The notes: a model not told the origin generated them from the letters alone. Shown: positions 1 through 9,990, counted from the first letter of the stretch. The stretch is DNA of 64,000 nucleotides from PALSA-278 sp963760285 (GCA_963760285.1 CAVXCI010000003.1:558001-622000), one strand, 5' to 3'. Numbers and translations: made by a program.

Positions 1-1518
1 CACCTGCGTCAGAGGGTCTTGCGGCGTTTCACCCGCGTTTCTTTGTGCCGCTTCCAGCGAATGGTAGGAAGTCGAAAGGGTCAGGCCCGGATGCTGGACG
101 CGTCCGCGACCCTCCCACTCTTCCCGAATACGATTGGTAATCGCCTCGCCGCCGATGCCGTCCGTAACAGCCACCGCGAAAAAGAGTTCCGTCGCTCCCG
201 CGGCGCACATCTTGGGCAAGAGAACATCCAGATTGGAGTACAAACACCGTTGCAGCAGTTCGCGGATTCCGCGCGAGTGGTCCGCGCGCACCTCGTCGGA
301 AAGCCAGCCGGTCTGCGACCCTATCTCCGTGACCACCAGCGTGACCGGCCCTTCCGGGCCTCCATCCCTTTGGAGGGTTGGGGCGAGGAGGTCACGCAGG
401 GAAAAGATGGGCAAGGAAACGGAAAAGACGGAACCTTGCCCCGGCTCGCTTTTTGCCCAAATCTGTCCGCCCTGCCGCGTAACCAGCGCCTTGCAAATGT
501 ACAGCCCCAGTCCAAGACCTTTGCGGCCCGCCAACGCCGGATCCGATGCCTGGAAGTGGCGCTCAAAAATCCGGCCGGTCATGTCCGGACTGATCCCGCA
601 TCCTGAATCCGAGACCTCCAGGAGCAGCAGACGCGGATTTTCATCGAGGACGCGGGCCTGGACCTTCACCGTGCCGTTTGCCGGTGTGAACTTAATGGCG
701 TTATGGATCAGGATGATGAGGATTTGCCGAAGGCGCATGGGGTCAGCGGAGAGGAATGGCAACCCGCCTTCCATATCGGAGGACAGATTGACTCCCTTGG
801 CTGTAGCATCTCCCTGGAGCGTGTTGACGGCGTAAACTATGGCGTCGCCCAGCGAAGCGCATTGCAGTTCAACCACCAGCTTGCCGGCCTGCACTCCGCT
901 GGCTTCGAACAAGTCATTGATCATCGCCTGAAGCTGCCGGCAATTCCGCAGAATGCTTTCCAGGTACTCGTGCTGTTTTAGATTCACTTCGCCAGCCAGC
1001 CCGTCCAGGAGGATGGTGATAAACAGATAGATGGCGGTCAGCGGGGAACGAAGCTCGTGCGATACGTGCGAGAGGAACTCATCCTTAAACTCCATCTGCT
1101 GCGTCCGGATGAGGTCGGCTTCCATTTGCATGCGGTGGCGCTCAATGGCGTGGCGAAGAGCCCGCGGAAGAGCCCGATTCTCAATCTGGCCCTTGATCAG
1201 ATAGTCCTGCGCGCCTTCCTTCATGGCTTCGGCGGCCAGCGCTTCGTCGTCCAAACCGGTTAGCACGATGAGGGGAACGCCAGGAGCCGCCGCGCGCGCC
1301 CGCCGCACGCTGTCAATGCCATGCTCATCCGGCAATCCCATGTCCAACAGCACCACGTCCACTCCGCCTTTCGCAAGAACGGCCAGGGCCTGGCTCATGC
1401 GCACGACGTGGGTCACTTCAAAAGTGCCTGGCCTTTCCCTGCTGAACATCTCGCGGAGCAGGCGGGCATCTCCGGCGTTATCCTCGACCAGAAGAACCTG
1501 GAGCACCTTTTCTTTCAT
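1..1518 (-). CDS. REC-histidine kinase hybrid sensor (3' end beyond window)
   Basis: The reading frame opens at ATG 1518 and runs without a stop to the window edge (506 codons seen). Residues 5-120 form a receiver domain with acidic pocket VEDN, phospho-acceptor D59 in LLDM and K109. It is followed by a HisKA dimerisation helix with H154 (SHVSHELRSP) and an HATPase_c domain with N box HNAIKF and G boxes (DSGCGIS, GLGLGLYI). After the kinase core lies about 125 residues of an extra domain that looks like a degenerate cyclase/GGDEF fold but has no GGDEF motif. The ATG overlaps the stop of the upstream response regulator (ATGA), so translation is probably coupled. It is inferred to be the last seen member of a phosphorelay operon. 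Its signal is unknown. Confidence 0.85.
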   Translation of the reverse strand, partial: MKEKVLQVLLVEDNAGDARLLREMFSRERPGTFEVTHVVRMSQALAVLAKGGVDVVLLDMGLPDEHGIDSVRRARAAAPGVPLIVLTGLDDEALAAEAMKEGAQDYLIKGQIENRALPRALRHAIERHRMQMEADLIRTQQMEFKDEFLSHVSHELRSPLTAIYLFITILLDGLAGEVNLKQHEYLESILRNCRQLQAMINDLFEASGVQAGKLVVELQCASLGDAIVYAVNTLQGDATAKGVNLSSDMEGGLPFLSADPMRLRQILIILIHNAIKFTPANGTVKVQARVLDENPRLLLLEVSDSGCGISPDMTGRIFERHFQASDPALAGRKGLGLGLYICKALVTRQGGQIWAKSEPGQGSVFSVSLPIFSLRDLLAPTLQRDGGPEGPVTLVVTEIGSQTGWLSDEVRADHSRGIRELLQRCLYSNLDVLLPKMCAAGATELFFAVAVTDGIGGEAITNRIREEWEGRGRVQHPGLTLSTSYHSLEAAQRNAGETPQDPLTQV

Positions 1519-1976
1519 TGGAGCACTTCCCGTGGCAGTCTGACGACCGACAGCCAGAAATTGTCAATGCTCTTGACGACGGTAAGGAACCCATCGAGGT
1601 CCACGGGCTTGACGATGTAACAGTTCGCATGGCGCAGATAACTTTGCAGGACATCCGCCTCGGATCCGGAGGTCGTCAAAATAACAACGGGGATGCTTCT
1701 CAGCGTCGGGCTCTCCTTGATTTCGCCCAGAACCTCGCGGCCGCCTTTCTTGGGGAGATTCAGATCGAGCAGGATCAGGTCCGGGCGGGGAGCATTGGCG
1801 TGCGCCCTCTCTTGCTGCAGGAAAGCCATGGCTTCCGCTCCGTCCGACACAACGTGCAGGTTGATATGCACTTTGGCGTCTTTAAGCGCTTCCCGCGTGA
1901 GGCGCACATCCCCGGGACTGTCTTCCACCAGGAGAACTTCGATAGGCGTGGCATCCGTTCCAATTGATTGCATCAT
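1515..1976 (-). CDS. Single-domain response regulator (CheY/Rcp1-like)
   Basis: About 153 residues, consisting of one receiver domain only: VLLVEDSPGD acidic pocket, phosphorylated D71 in LILLDLNLP, T/S switch in ILTTSGSE and K in YIVKPVD. The proline-rich loop after D71 (LPKKGGREVL) is typical of phytochrome-associated Rcp1-type regulators. The start at ATG 1976 lies 8 bases after the stop of the upstream CHASE3 kinase, and an adjacent second ATG is possible. The gene overlaps the next kinase gene by four bases. With no output domain, it most likely shuttles phosphate between the two flanking kinases. Family assignment is firm; the partner assignment is inferred from position. Confidence 0.88.
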   Translation of the reverse strand: MMQSIGTDATPIEVLLVEDSPGDVRLTREALKDAKVHINLHVVSDGAEAMAFLQQERAHANAPRPDLILLDLNLPKKGGREVLGEIKESPTLRSIPVVILTTSGSEADVLQSYLRHANCYIVKPVDLDGFLTVVKSIDNFWLSVVRLPREVLQ

Positions 1977-1984
1977 TTTCACTC

Positions 1985-4090
1985 TCACTCCGGCAGGGCA
2001 AAGTAGAACGTGGAGCCCGTTCCCGGTTGCGATTCGACCCAGATTCTCCCGCCCAGCCGCTCCAGCATCTTCTTGCAAATGGCCAATCCGATTCCGGTGC
2101 CCTTGAACTCCTCGCGCCCGTGCAACCGCTGGAAGAGGACGAAAATTCTATCGAAGTACTGCGGGTCAATCCCCAGTCCATTGTCCCGCACGGAAAAAAT
2201 CCATTCGTTGCCGCCGTTCTTCGTGGCGGAGACATGTACCCGGGGGGCATCGGCACCGCGGTATTTGATGGCGTTCCCGACGAGGTTCTGAAGCACCAGG
2301 GTCAGCTGCGTGTCGTCCGAGGTGATGGCCGGCAGCGAATCGTGAGTCACCACTGCGCCACTTTCCTCGATGGTGGCCCGCAGGTTTGTAAGCGCTTCCT
2401 TTAATGCCTCTTCACTGGAAATCCTGTGGAGGTCCTTTCCACCTGTGCCGGCGCGCGAATAGGCCAGCAGATCCTGAATCAACCCCTGCATGCGGTTGGC
2501 TCCATCCACGGCGTAAGCGATGAACTCATCGGCGTCGGAATCCAGCCGCCCTTTGTAGCGCTTCGCCAGGAGCTGCGTATAACTGGCCACCATGCGCAAC
2601 GGCTCCTGGAGATCGTGTGACGCGACATAGGCAAATTGCTGCAGTTCGTCATTGGAACGTTTCAGCTCCCCCACCATCTTCACCAGTTGCTCCTCGGATC
2701 TCTTCCGTTCGGTAATGTCCCGTATGGCCGCCGTCACCAGGACTCCTTCGGCGCTTTGCAGCGGGCTCAGCATGATCTCAATCGGAAACTCACTGCCATC
2801 CTTTCGGCGGCCGGTGAGTTCAATCCCCGTGTCGATCTGCTGCGCCAGCGCGTCTGCCGTGGATCGAAGAGCGTCGGCGATGAGCCGTTCCGCGAAACCC
2901 TCTGGAATAATGCGCTTCACCTTCTGTCCCAGGAGTTCATCGCGGTGGTATCCGAACTGTTTCTCCGCCTGAAGATTCAGCAGCACGATCTCCCCGCCCT
3001 GATTCACCACCACCATCGCGTCGGGAGCCGCTTCCAGGAGCCCCCGGTACTTCGCTCCAGACTCTTTGCTCTCAGTGAGATCATGGCTAAGCTCGGAAAA
3101 TCCTCGCAGATTTCCGCCCGCGTCGCGCAACGCCGTGAAGGTAGTGCTCGCCAAAAACCGGGAGCCGTCCTTCCGCACGCGCATACCTTGTTCTTCGTGC
3201 CGGCCGCTGGCGGCCGTCATCCGCAGTACCTCCTCCGGCCGGCCCCGCTTGATGTCTTCCGGAGGAAAGAAACGGGAAAAGTTTTGGCCGATAATCTCGC
3301 TGGGCCGGTAACCCTTGATTCGCCCGGCGCCGGCATTCCAACTGGTCACCCGGCCATGCGGGTCCAGCATGAAGATCGCGTAATCCTGCACCCCGTCGAG
3401 CAGCATCCGGTATTGCTCGTCGCTGCTCCGAAAAGCCTCCTCTGCAAGCCCGCGTCTGGCGTTGTCGCGCTGGACGATCCAGCCCGCGGCAATAGTGACC
3501 AGCAAACCCAGGATGGTTCCGGACACCAGGGCAACCCTGGCCTGGGTTATGCGCCGCCGGGCGTCCGCCTCGCGCAGCAGCAACAATCGCAGCTCTTCGC
3601 TCTGCATCCCGCGAATTGCGCCCTGGTATTGATCCATGATCTGCTGTCCCGACCCGCCCTGAACGGCATCGGCGGCCGCGTTCAGCCCCCCTGCCTGTCG
3701 CAGGGCAATGATGGTCTCGGCGTATTGGATTTTCTGAGCGGACAGGCGTTCCAGGGCCGCCAGCCGGGGCTGCTGATTGGGGTTGTCCTCCGTCAACTTG
3801 CGAACGGCGGCCTCGCGCTGCTCCGCGCTTACTATGGCGGCGCGGTATGACGCAATGTAAGATTCCTCGCCAGTCAATATGAATCCGCGGTAGCTTGATT
3901 CAGCGCCCTGCATCGAGGAGAGCAGGTCCTGCAGTTGTTCCAGAACATCGTGGGTGTGCCGTACCCATAGATCGCTCTCAGCGGACATAACCATGACGCG
4001 ATAGGAGATGACGCCCACCAGAAGCAACGCCAGAATGGCGGACCCAAATGCGATTTGCACCGTTCGATTCAAGAAAGGCCTGGTCTTCAT
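1985..4090 (-). CDS. CHASE3-PAS-PAS sensor histidine kinase
   Basis: 701 residues. A membrane segment at about residues 13-31, an all-helical periplasmic CHASE3 domain (contains SSYRGFILTGEESY), and a second membrane segment near 187-206. Two PAS domains follow (first with MLDPHGRVTSWNAGA, second with GLLEAAPDAMVVV), each with a PAC-like tail. Then HisKA with the phospho-acceptor histidine around residue 490 (YVASHDLQEPLRM) and HATPase_c (NLVGNAIKY, DNGLGIDP, GTGIGLAICKK). It is an inner-membrane sensor autophosphorylating on histidine; the ligand cannot be predicted. It heads a minus-strand operon with the response regulator and hybrid kinase downstream. The HDLQEP variant is the form common in phytochrome-like kinases. 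Confidence 0.92.
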   Translation of the reverse strand: MKTRPFLNRTVQIAFGSAILALLLVGVISYRVMVMSAESDLWVRHTHDVLEQLQDLLSSMQGAESSYRGFILTGEESYIASYRAAIVSAEQREAAVRKLTEDNPNQQPRLAALERLSAQKIQYAETIIALRQAGGLNAAADAVQGGSGQQIMDQYQGAIRGMQSEELRLLLLREADARRRITQARVALVSGTILGLLVTIAAGWIVQRDNARRGLAEEAFRSSDEQYRMLLDGVQDYAIFMLDPHGRVTSWNAGAGRIKGYRPSEIIGQNFSRFFPPEDIKRGRPEEVLRMTAASGRHEEQGMRVRKDGSRFLASTTFTALRDAGGNLRGFSELSHDLTESKESGAKYRGLLEAAPDAMVVVNQGGEIVLLNLQAEKQFGYHRDELLGQKVKRIIPEGFAERLIADALRSTADALAQQIDTGIELTGRRKDGSEFPIEIMLSPLQSAEGVLVTAAIRDITERKRSEEQLVKMVGELKRSNDELQQFAYVASHDLQEPLRMVASYTQLLAKRYKGRLDSDADEFIAYAVDGANRMQGLIQDLLAYSRAGTGGKDLHRISSEEALKEALTNLRATIEESGAVVTHDSLPAITSDDTQLTLVLQNLVGNAIKYRGADAPRVHVSATKNGGNEWIFSVRDNGLGIDPQYFDRIFVLFQRLHGREEFKGTGIGLAICKKMLERLGGRIWVESQPGTGSTFYFALPE

Positions 4091-4315
4091 TTCACGCTAA
4101 ATTTAGAAAGGAAATTTTATTCCGGACACGGCCACGAGGGCTGAAAGAGGGCAGCCATTAGCCACGCCGGTTTTCTGGAAGGGAATATGATTTTATACCG
4201 GTTTCAGGTAACGTCAGGCTGCGTTTGGGGGAAGGTGTCGAATAGACCACGGGCGGAGAGCATCAATGATCGCAGGCAAGCCATGCCGGCCGTTTAGCCG
4301 GGCGGACCAACGGGC

Positions 4316-4942
4316 ATGAAAGTCGCGTCCGAAAAAATACTGACCGTCGCGGATCTGGCGGGAACTTTTCTCTTCGCCATTGAAGGCGCGTTGGCGGCGG
4401 TTCGCGGCAACCTGGATATACTGGGCCTGATGGTGCTGGCGTTTTCCACCGCGCTGGCGGGCGGCATCACGCGCGACGTGCTGATGGGTGCGATTCCGCC
4501 GCAATCGTTGAAGGACTGGCGCTATCCGGCCATTGCCTTCAGCGGCGCCGCGGTGGTTTTTTTCCTGCACCGCTTCGTGCTGCGCATTCCACCACCGCTG
4601 CTCATCGGCATGGACGCCGCCGCGCTGGCCCTCTTCGCCGTGGCCGGCACGCAAAAAGCCATCATCTATAAAATGCATCCGTTCATCGCCATGCTGCTGG
4701 GGACCATCACCGCAGTGGGCGGCGGCGTGATTCGCGACATTTTTCTTTCGCAGGTTCCCGCCGTCCTGCGCACTGACGTTTACGCCACGGCCGCGCTGGC
4801 CGGCTCCGCCGCGCTGCTCATCGCGCGGAGACTGGGTTGCCCGCCCACGGTTGCCGCGCTGGTTGGCGGAGTGGTCTGCTTCGCGCTGCGGGTGGTCGCC
4901 GTGACGCTGCACTGGAATCTGCCGAAGGTGATCACCAGCTAG
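4316..4942 (+). CDS. Trimeric intracellular cation (TRIC/UPF0126) channel family protein
   Basis: 208 residues, nearly all hydrophobic, with six to seven predicted membrane helices arranged as a repeated three-helix unit. Both halves carry the family signature of a glycine-rich turn followed by arginine-aspartate: GGITRDVLMG in the first repeat and GGGVIRDIFLSQ in the second. Bacterial members of this family form homotrimeric potassium-permeable channels; the name is by family. The ATG at 4316 opens the reading frame in a divergent region with the kinase operon. It is apparently monocistronic and converges on the lipoprotein gene that follows. Confidence 0.88.
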   Translation: MKVASEKILTVADLAGTFLFAIEGALAAVRGNLDILGLMVLAFSTALAGGITRDVLMGAIPPQSLKDWRYPAIAFSGAAVVFFLHRFVLRIPPPLLIGMDAAALALFAVAGTQKAIIYKMHPFIAMLLGTITAVGGGVIRDIFLSQVPAVLRTDVYATAALAGSAALLIARRLGCPPTVAALVGGVVCFALRVVAVTLHWNLPKVITS

Positions 4943-5003
4943 CCGCACATATCCCTTCCCGGCAGCACTTGGCAATGACGCCCCAGCGCGGGCGCACGCA
5001 CGC

Positions 5004-7166
5004 TCAGCGCGGCCGGGACGGCGGGCTGGGATTCAGCGCGCCGGGGCGGCCCCACAGAATGTAGTGCAAGTTGATACTGCAGCCTACCAGCGCGCAACTC
5101 TTCCCAGTGGTCGCCGTTTTCACCGCGTAACCCAGTGTGGAATATCCCGCGCCACTTCCATTGGCCGTGGCCGGGCCGGTGGAATTTCGCGCGTCGAAAT
5201 AGTCTCCGTAGCGGGTGTTGTAAGTGGGATTGCCGTTGCTGTCCTTAATAATGTTGCCGTTCTTGTCGACATTGTAGGAGGCCTGTGTGGTATCGCTGTC
5301 CGTGGTGATGTACACCACGAAATCATTCAGGAAGCCGACGGCGTTGTTGGCATAATTGCCGCCGCCTCCCGTGGCCAGGGACAGGGAAATTTCATCGCTG
5401 CCGGGATTGAGCGGCGAACCCAGCGCCGCAGTGGCGAAGGCATAACCGGAATTCCAGATGTCCCACTCGCTCACCAGGCTGAAATCCGTGGAGCTGATTT
5501 TTTCGATGCGCACATACGGATAGGCGCGATTGTTAGTGGTATCGCGTCCCGCGCTGAAGGCGAAATAGAGAAAGTCATCGGGCGTGTTGGCGGGACATCC
5601 GCCCGGAGGACAGAACAGACTGATATGGGTTCGCGCCGCGCCCAGCGCCGCCTGTGGCGCGGTGTCCCAATTGGGACCGTCGGGAGCGGTCACCGTGTAG
5701 TCGGTGTTGGTGTAGCTGCTGATCTTGACGTCGTGCGGAGTGGCCGTGTTGGAAGAATCCGGCCAGGTGTAAACCGTCAGCGTGCTGGTATCCGGCAGCG
5801 CGCTCCAGTACAAACCGTCGTGGCTGTTCTGCACCAGATGATTCTGCGCCAGCCCGTTGTACGTGGGATCCATGTAGGAAAGATTGATGGTTGAGCCGCC
5901 GCCGGTCATGTCGCTCAGCGACACGCGGACAATCACATGGCGGTTGGAATAGAGGCTGCCCGTGCCCTGGATGGCGTGATCCACGCCGACATACAGGAAC
6001 GTGTCGGAAAAGGAAAGGTCGGGATAGTCCATCCAGTCGTTGCCCAGGCCGAGCAGGCTGGAGGTGAGGTCTATGTAGGTCCATGCGTGGATGAAGTCGG
6101 ACTTGATCGCCGCGGGCGTGGCCCACGCAACGCGCAGACGGTCCGGGCCGGTGGTGGCCTTGCCGTTGAGGGTGATGGGCGCCGCCCAATATTGCAGCAG
6201 CCAGACAAAAATATTCTGCTGGGGAACGTAGGTCACCACCTGATCGCAGCACAGTCCGCCATCGCTCTGCGGGAAGAAGGTGGTCCGCTTGGGATTGGAC
6301 GGATCGTTCAGAGCGGTGAGGCTGACGTTGGTGAACGTGCTGCCGCCATCGGTGGAATAGCTGATGCCGGTGTTCGCCGTGTAAATCACCACTTGCGTGG
6401 AGTCCGCGCCGGCCGCGTCCGGATCCGGCGGGTTCCCTCCATACAGCCCGCCGCCGGTATTCTTCGCGATTTCGACCGTGCTCGCGGAAGGCGCTTCGGG
6501 CGGCAACGGCTGCGGCTGGCCCAGGCTGCCGGCTTTGATGAGTTGGATGCCGGTGGATACGGGCGGCTTGGGAAACAGGATGCGCGGCTGGCCTTGCGGC
6601 GCGCGAGTGGTTCTGGCGTTGAACTCACGCTCGCCGGGAGGCGTGGGCGGCGCCGGCGGATAGGTGGCCGTGCTGGGATTCTGTTTCTGAACAGTCGCTG
6701 ATTTTGCCGGCACCGGATTCATGTCATGCGCCTGCGGCGTGAACGAGCCATCCACCTCGAACTTGCAGGAGCGGCTTCCGGCCATATATGTGCCCGCTAG
6801 TTTCACAGCGTACGAAACGCCAAGCTTCGGAAATGTGTAGTGCGCGTCGAGCGCGCGCACCGCTTCGGGAACGAAATCGCCCAGTCCGAGCGGCAGAGAT
6901 GCGGGAAGCAGGCGTGAGCCGCCGGGAATATCCAGGTTGGTGACATTCACATTGTTCGCGGCGTTCTCGCCCTGATTCTGGAGCGGAATGGTCATGGCCA
7001 CGGAGCCGTCATCCCAAACCGTGCTTTGTATGCCGGGTGCGAACAGGCCCAGCGTTGCATCGCCGCACTCCTCATGGCCGTGATTGCATCGCGAGCAGGA
7101 AGTGCTGAAGACGGTCAGAAAGAGGATCACGCCAAAAACTGTTCCCGCAGCCTTGCCACGGCTCAT
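5004..7166 (-). CDS. Secreted lipoprotein with BNR/sialidase-like propeller region
   Basis: About 720 residues from ATG 7166, chosen because a strong ribosome site (GGGAGG, 6-bp spacing) precedes it and because the first residues form a lipoprotein signal ending at a lipobox (VFSTSC). Residues ~25-140 resemble an Ig-like conserved-repeat domain (paired aligned hydrophobics, N-rich loops). A proline-rich linker follows. The C-terminal ~450 residues look like a beta-propeller with an Asp-box (SYSTDGGSTFTN) and repeated aromatic-rich strands. No catalytic sialidase residues could be recognised, so it is called a propeller lipoprotein of unknown function anchored in the envelope. It stands alone, convergent with the TRIC gene. 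Confidence 0.7.
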   Translation of the reverse strand: MSRGKAAGTVFGVILFLTVFSTSCSRCNHGHEECGDATLGLFAPGIQSTVWDDGSVAMTIPLQNQGENAANNVNVTNLDIPGGSRLLPASLPLGLGDFVPEAVRALDAHYTFPKLGVSYAVKLAGTYMAGSRSCKFEVDGSFTPQAHDMNPVPAKSATVQKQNPSTATYPPAPPTPPGEREFNARTTRAPQGQPRILFPKPPVSTGIQLIKAGSLGQPQPLPPEAPSASTVEIAKNTGGGLYGGNPPDPDAAGADSTQVVIYTANTGISYSTDGGSTFTNVSLTALNDPSNPKRTTFFPQSDGGLCCDQVVTYVPQQNIFVWLLQYWAAPITLNGKATTGPDRLRVAWATPAAIKSDFIHAWTYIDLTSSLLGLGNDWMDYPDLSFSDTFLYVGVDHAIQGTGSLYSNRHVIVRVSLSDMTGGGSTINLSYMDPTYNGLAQNHLVQNSHDGLYWSALPDTSTLTVYTWPDSSNTATPHDVKISSYTNTDYTVTAPDGPNWDTAPQAALGAARTHISLFCPPGGCPANTPDDFLYFAFSAGRDTTNNRAYPYVRIEKISSTDFSLVSEWDIWNSGYAFATAALGSPLNPGSDEISLSLATGGGGNYANNAVGFLNDFVVYITTDSDTTQASYNVDKNGNIIKDSNGNPTYNTRYGDYFDARNSTGPATANGSGAGYSTLGYAVKTATTGKSCALVGCSINLHYILWGRPGALNPSPPSRPR

Positions 7167-7471
7167 AAAACCTCCCAGTGTCCCACGAGTGCCGCGATAG
7201 TACCTCAGGTGGCACGTACGTCCTAGTTCTAATATCCAAATTGGAATATGGGCGGGGACGCGAGGGGAATCCGCGAGTTGACCGTAACGGAAAGCCCGGC
7301 GAGCGGCCGCGCACACGTTCGTCCAACACGCCCGAACGCAGTTAGAGCGGCTCCGCGTCCACGCCGGCTCTCGCCCTGCATCCATTCGTCTACTGGTGAA
7401 AATTCCGCCATGCGCCGCGGGAACGTCGTAGAATAATCCTGTCGAATTGAAAACCAACCGCAGGAGGACCC
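7167..7471. other. Divergent intergenic region
   Basis: 305 bases between the divergent lipoprotein and PPOX-family genes. It contains both ribosome-binding sites at its ends, but I see no convincing open frame, terminator hairpin or clear promoter consensus in between. Confidence 0.5.
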
Positions 7472-7870
7472 ATGGCCGAGAAAATCCCCGAAGCATTCAA
7501 AGACTTGCTGGAAAAACCGGCGTTCTGCCAGCTGGCCACGCTGATGCCCGACGGCAGTCCGCAGGTAACGCCGGTGTGGTGCGATCGCGAGGGCGATCTG
7601 GTGCGCGTGAACACCGCGCGCGGCCGCGCCAAGGACCGCAACATGACTCGCGACCCGCGCGTGGCTTTGGCGATTTCCGATCCCGCCAATCCCTATCGCT
7701 ATCTGGAAATTCGCGGACGCGTGGTGGAAATCACCGAAGAGGGCGCGGACGCGCACATTGACAAGCTCACGAAAAAATATATGAACCAGGACACCTATCC
7801 CTATCGCAGCGCGTCCGAAAAACGGGTGATTTACAAAATCAAGCCGGAGCATTTTCACACCATGGGCTAA
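7472..7870 (+). CDS. PPOX-class F420/FMN-dependent oxidoreductase (pyridoxamine-oxidase fold)
   Basis: 132 residues of the split-barrel flavin/deazaflavin-binding fold. The family pattern is visible: an N-terminal helix, AFCQLATLMPDGSPQVTPVW (strand 1 and 2), TARGRAKDRNMTRDPRVAL (cofactor phosphate-binding region) and YLEIRGRVVEI (barrel strand). The length agrees with the Rv1155-like TIGR03618 group. The ATG at 7472 follows AGGAGG at 6-bp spacing. The substrate is unknown. F420 against FMN use cannot be decided from the sequence. Monocistronic. Confidence 0.85.
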   Translation: MAEKIPEAFKDLLEKPAFCQLATLMPDGSPQVTPVWCDREGDLVRVNTARGRAKDRNMTRDPRVALAISDPANPYRYLEIRGRVVEITEEGADAHIDKLTKKYMNQDTYPYRSASEKRVIYKIKPEHFHTMG

Positions 7871-8261
7871 CGCCAAGGGCGCCTGCGCGCGGCGGGACGA
7901 CAATTAATGTCTGCCCATCGCGCGCGCCGGGCGTAAACCCGCACGATATTCAGCGAATTCTTCCCCGGAAAACACCTGTGTTTTGCGACCGAATTTGCGA
8001 CAGAAAATACAATCAAAAGACAATTTTGGTGTGAAAGCCGCCTGAAAAAAGCGTATACTCGCAAGCGAACTGAATGGACGAGGCCCGTTGAGTTCCTGGA
8101 GGGCCCGTGCTCACGCCGCGGCGATTCTTAACGCTCAAGGCAAAATCAGGCTGCCACCTTCTGTTACGTTGCGGAGCTCTTTTTGGCGGCGAGCGCTTCG
8201 CGGGCGACGAACGTCCCTTTGAAATCGTGAATAGCGTCCCTAGAGAAGGAGTTGCGAAAAA
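7871..8261. other. Upstream region of the multicopper oxidase cluster
   Basis: 391 bases without a gene. It contains an AT-richer segment (7970-8060) with a good extended -10-like hexamer TATACT at 8054-8059 on the plus strand, but no matching -35 at 17 bp. It probably carries the promoter of the oxidase operon and a long leader of about 190 bases. No riboswitch fold was recognised. Confidence 0.4.
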
Positions 8262-9932
8262 ATGAGAATTACACCCGTCTCGAATTCACCACTGGATTCC
8301 AAGGCTCTTCCCGTTTCCGCGCGCCGCGCCGGAGCATGGCCGGCCCTCTGGGCGCTGCTGGCGGCTGCGTTGCTGGCGGGCGCGGCCCATGCGCAAGCGC
8401 CGCAGCAGCAGGCCCAGGCGCGTTGCCCGGATCGCCCCGCTCCCGGCAGCGTGGTGATCAACGAGCCGACTCTGGAGAGCAAGAACGGAGTTCTCTCCGC
8501 GGACTTCACCATGCGGGATTCGTATGACCAGAACGGATACATCCACTATTGTTATGACTATGGCGATTCCAAGAAGGAAGTGGAATCCCCCACGCTGCGA
8601 TTGAACCCCGGCGACCAGCTGGATTTGAGCCTCACCAATCGCGTGGCCAACATCATCACTCCGCCCCCGGCCATGGACGGGATGCACATGATGATGCCTC
8701 CCGGCGAGGGCGACTGCACGGGCGGCAAGGTTATCAACACCACCACCAATATCCATTTTCACGGCCTGAACGTTCCGCCCATCTGCCATCAGGACGACGT
8801 CCTCACCACTCTGATTCAGGCCACCGATCCGCCCTTCCAGTATAAGATCACCATCCCTCCCAACGATCCTCCGGGCCTGTACTGGTATCACCCGCATCCG
8901 CATGGATATGCCACTCTGCAGGTGAACGGCGGCGCCGCCGGCGCGTTGATTATCAACGGGATGGAGAAAATCCGGCCGGAAGTAGCCGGACTGCCGGAGC
9001 GCGTCTTCGTGATTCGCCAGCAGTTCCTCAACATCGTTTCCTGGCTGCCCGGCCCCAATCAATTGACGGTGAATTTCCAGGTGGCCGCTTCTCCGCAGCT
9101 GCCGGCCCCGATTATTGAAATGAAGCCCAACGCCAAGGAATTTTGGCGCGTGGCCAACGCCTCCACGCAGGCCTTTCTGGCCCTGCAGATTTGGTTCGTC
9201 ACCGAGCCGCAGGAAATGGAAATCATCGCCATTGACGGCGTGCCCGTTAAGACGCCCATGAAGGTCAAGACCATCACCATTCCACCGGCGGGGCGCGCGG
9301 AATTCATCATGCAGGGGCCACCCCTCGGGACGGAAGCCTATTGGCAGACCATCGGCTATGACACCGGACCGGCGGGCAATCCCAACGCGCCGCAGAACCT
9401 GGCCAAAATCACCGTCAGCAACAACACGGTCGAGCCGGCGGCCATGCCGATGGCAAACGGCACCACCGGACCGCAGCGTTTCGCGGACCTTGCCGACGCC
9501 GCGGTGACGGCTCAGCGCAAGCTCTTCTTCTCCGAAGCCACCGGTGGAATCAACGGCCCCACGAAGTACTACATAACGGTGGACGGCCAAAAACCCGAAG
9601 TTTTTAACGTGAATGGGCCGCCTAAGATCACCACGAAGGTGGGCGCGGTGGAAGACTGGACGATTGAAAACCGCGCGGAGGAAACTCACGATTTCCATAT
9701 TCACCAGGTCCATTTCCTGTTGATGGAGATTAACGGCAAGCCCGTGCCGGAACCGTATCTCGCCGACAGCGTCGCCATTCCCTACTGGTCCGGAACAGGC
9801 CCTTATCCCAGCATCAAAGTACGGATAGATTTCCGGGACCCCAATATCGCGGGAACCTTCGTGTACCACTGCCATATCCTGGATCACGAGGACGGCGGCA
9901 TGATGGCGAAGATTCTGGTGCAGCCCAACTGA
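8262..9932 (+). CDS. Multicopper oxidase (laccase/CueO/bilirubin-oxidase-like), copy 1
   Basis: 556 residues with an N-terminal hydrophobic signal segment (about residues 24-44, cleavage near AHA-QA), so exported. All four copper-binding motifs are present: HFHGLN (H165/H167), YWYHPHPHG (about 208-215), HDFHIHQVHF near 478 and YHCHILDHEDGGMM near 537-550, which supplies the type 1 cysteine, histidines and axial methionine. It should therefore oxidise an electron-rich substrate (phenol, metal ion or similar) and reduce O2 to water. AAGGAG precedes the ATG at 8262. It lies in tandem with a second copy about 60 bp downstream. Confidence 0.93.
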   Translation: MRITPVSNSPLDSKALPVSARRAGAWPALWALLAAALLAGAAHAQAPQQQAQARCPDRPAPGSVVINEPTLESKNGVLSADFTMRDSYDQNGYIHYCYDYGDSKKEVESPTLRLNPGDQLDLSLTNRVANIITPPPAMDGMHMMMPPGEGDCTGGKVINTTTNIHFHGLNVPPICHQDDVLTTLIQATDPPFQYKITIPPNDPPGLYWYHPHPHGYATLQVNGGAAGALIINGMEKIRPEVAGLPERVFVIRQQFLNIVSWLPGPNQLTVNFQVAASPQLPAPIIEMKPNAKEFWRVANASTQAFLALQIWFVTEPQEMEIIAIDGVPVKTPMKVKTITIPPAGRAEFIMQGPPLGTEAYWQTIGYDTGPAGNPNAPQNLAKITVSNNTVEPAAMPMANGTTGPQRFADLADAAVTAQRKLFFSEATGGINGPTKYYITVDGQKPEVFNVNGPPKITTKVGAVEDWTIENRAEETHDFHIHQVHFLLMEINGKPVPEPYLADSVAIPYWSGTGPYPSIKVRIDFRDPNIAGTFVYHCHILDHEDGGMMAKILVQPN

Positions 9933-9990
9933 ATCGGGCGAAGTGGCCAACGCCCATAATCACGCTGGAAGTTTCCCGGGGGAGAAAAGT

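Noticed and set aside
4214..4975. A 253-codon frame antisense to the TRIC-family gene
   Set aside because: Rich in N, H, Q and G with no domain-like pattern; the plus strand carries the conserved GGGxxRD motifs.
8286..9950. A 554-codon open frame antisense to the first multicopper oxidase
   Set aside because: Overlaps a fully conserved enzyme, has a compositionally biased translation and no ribosome site; it is a consequence of GC-rich codon usage.
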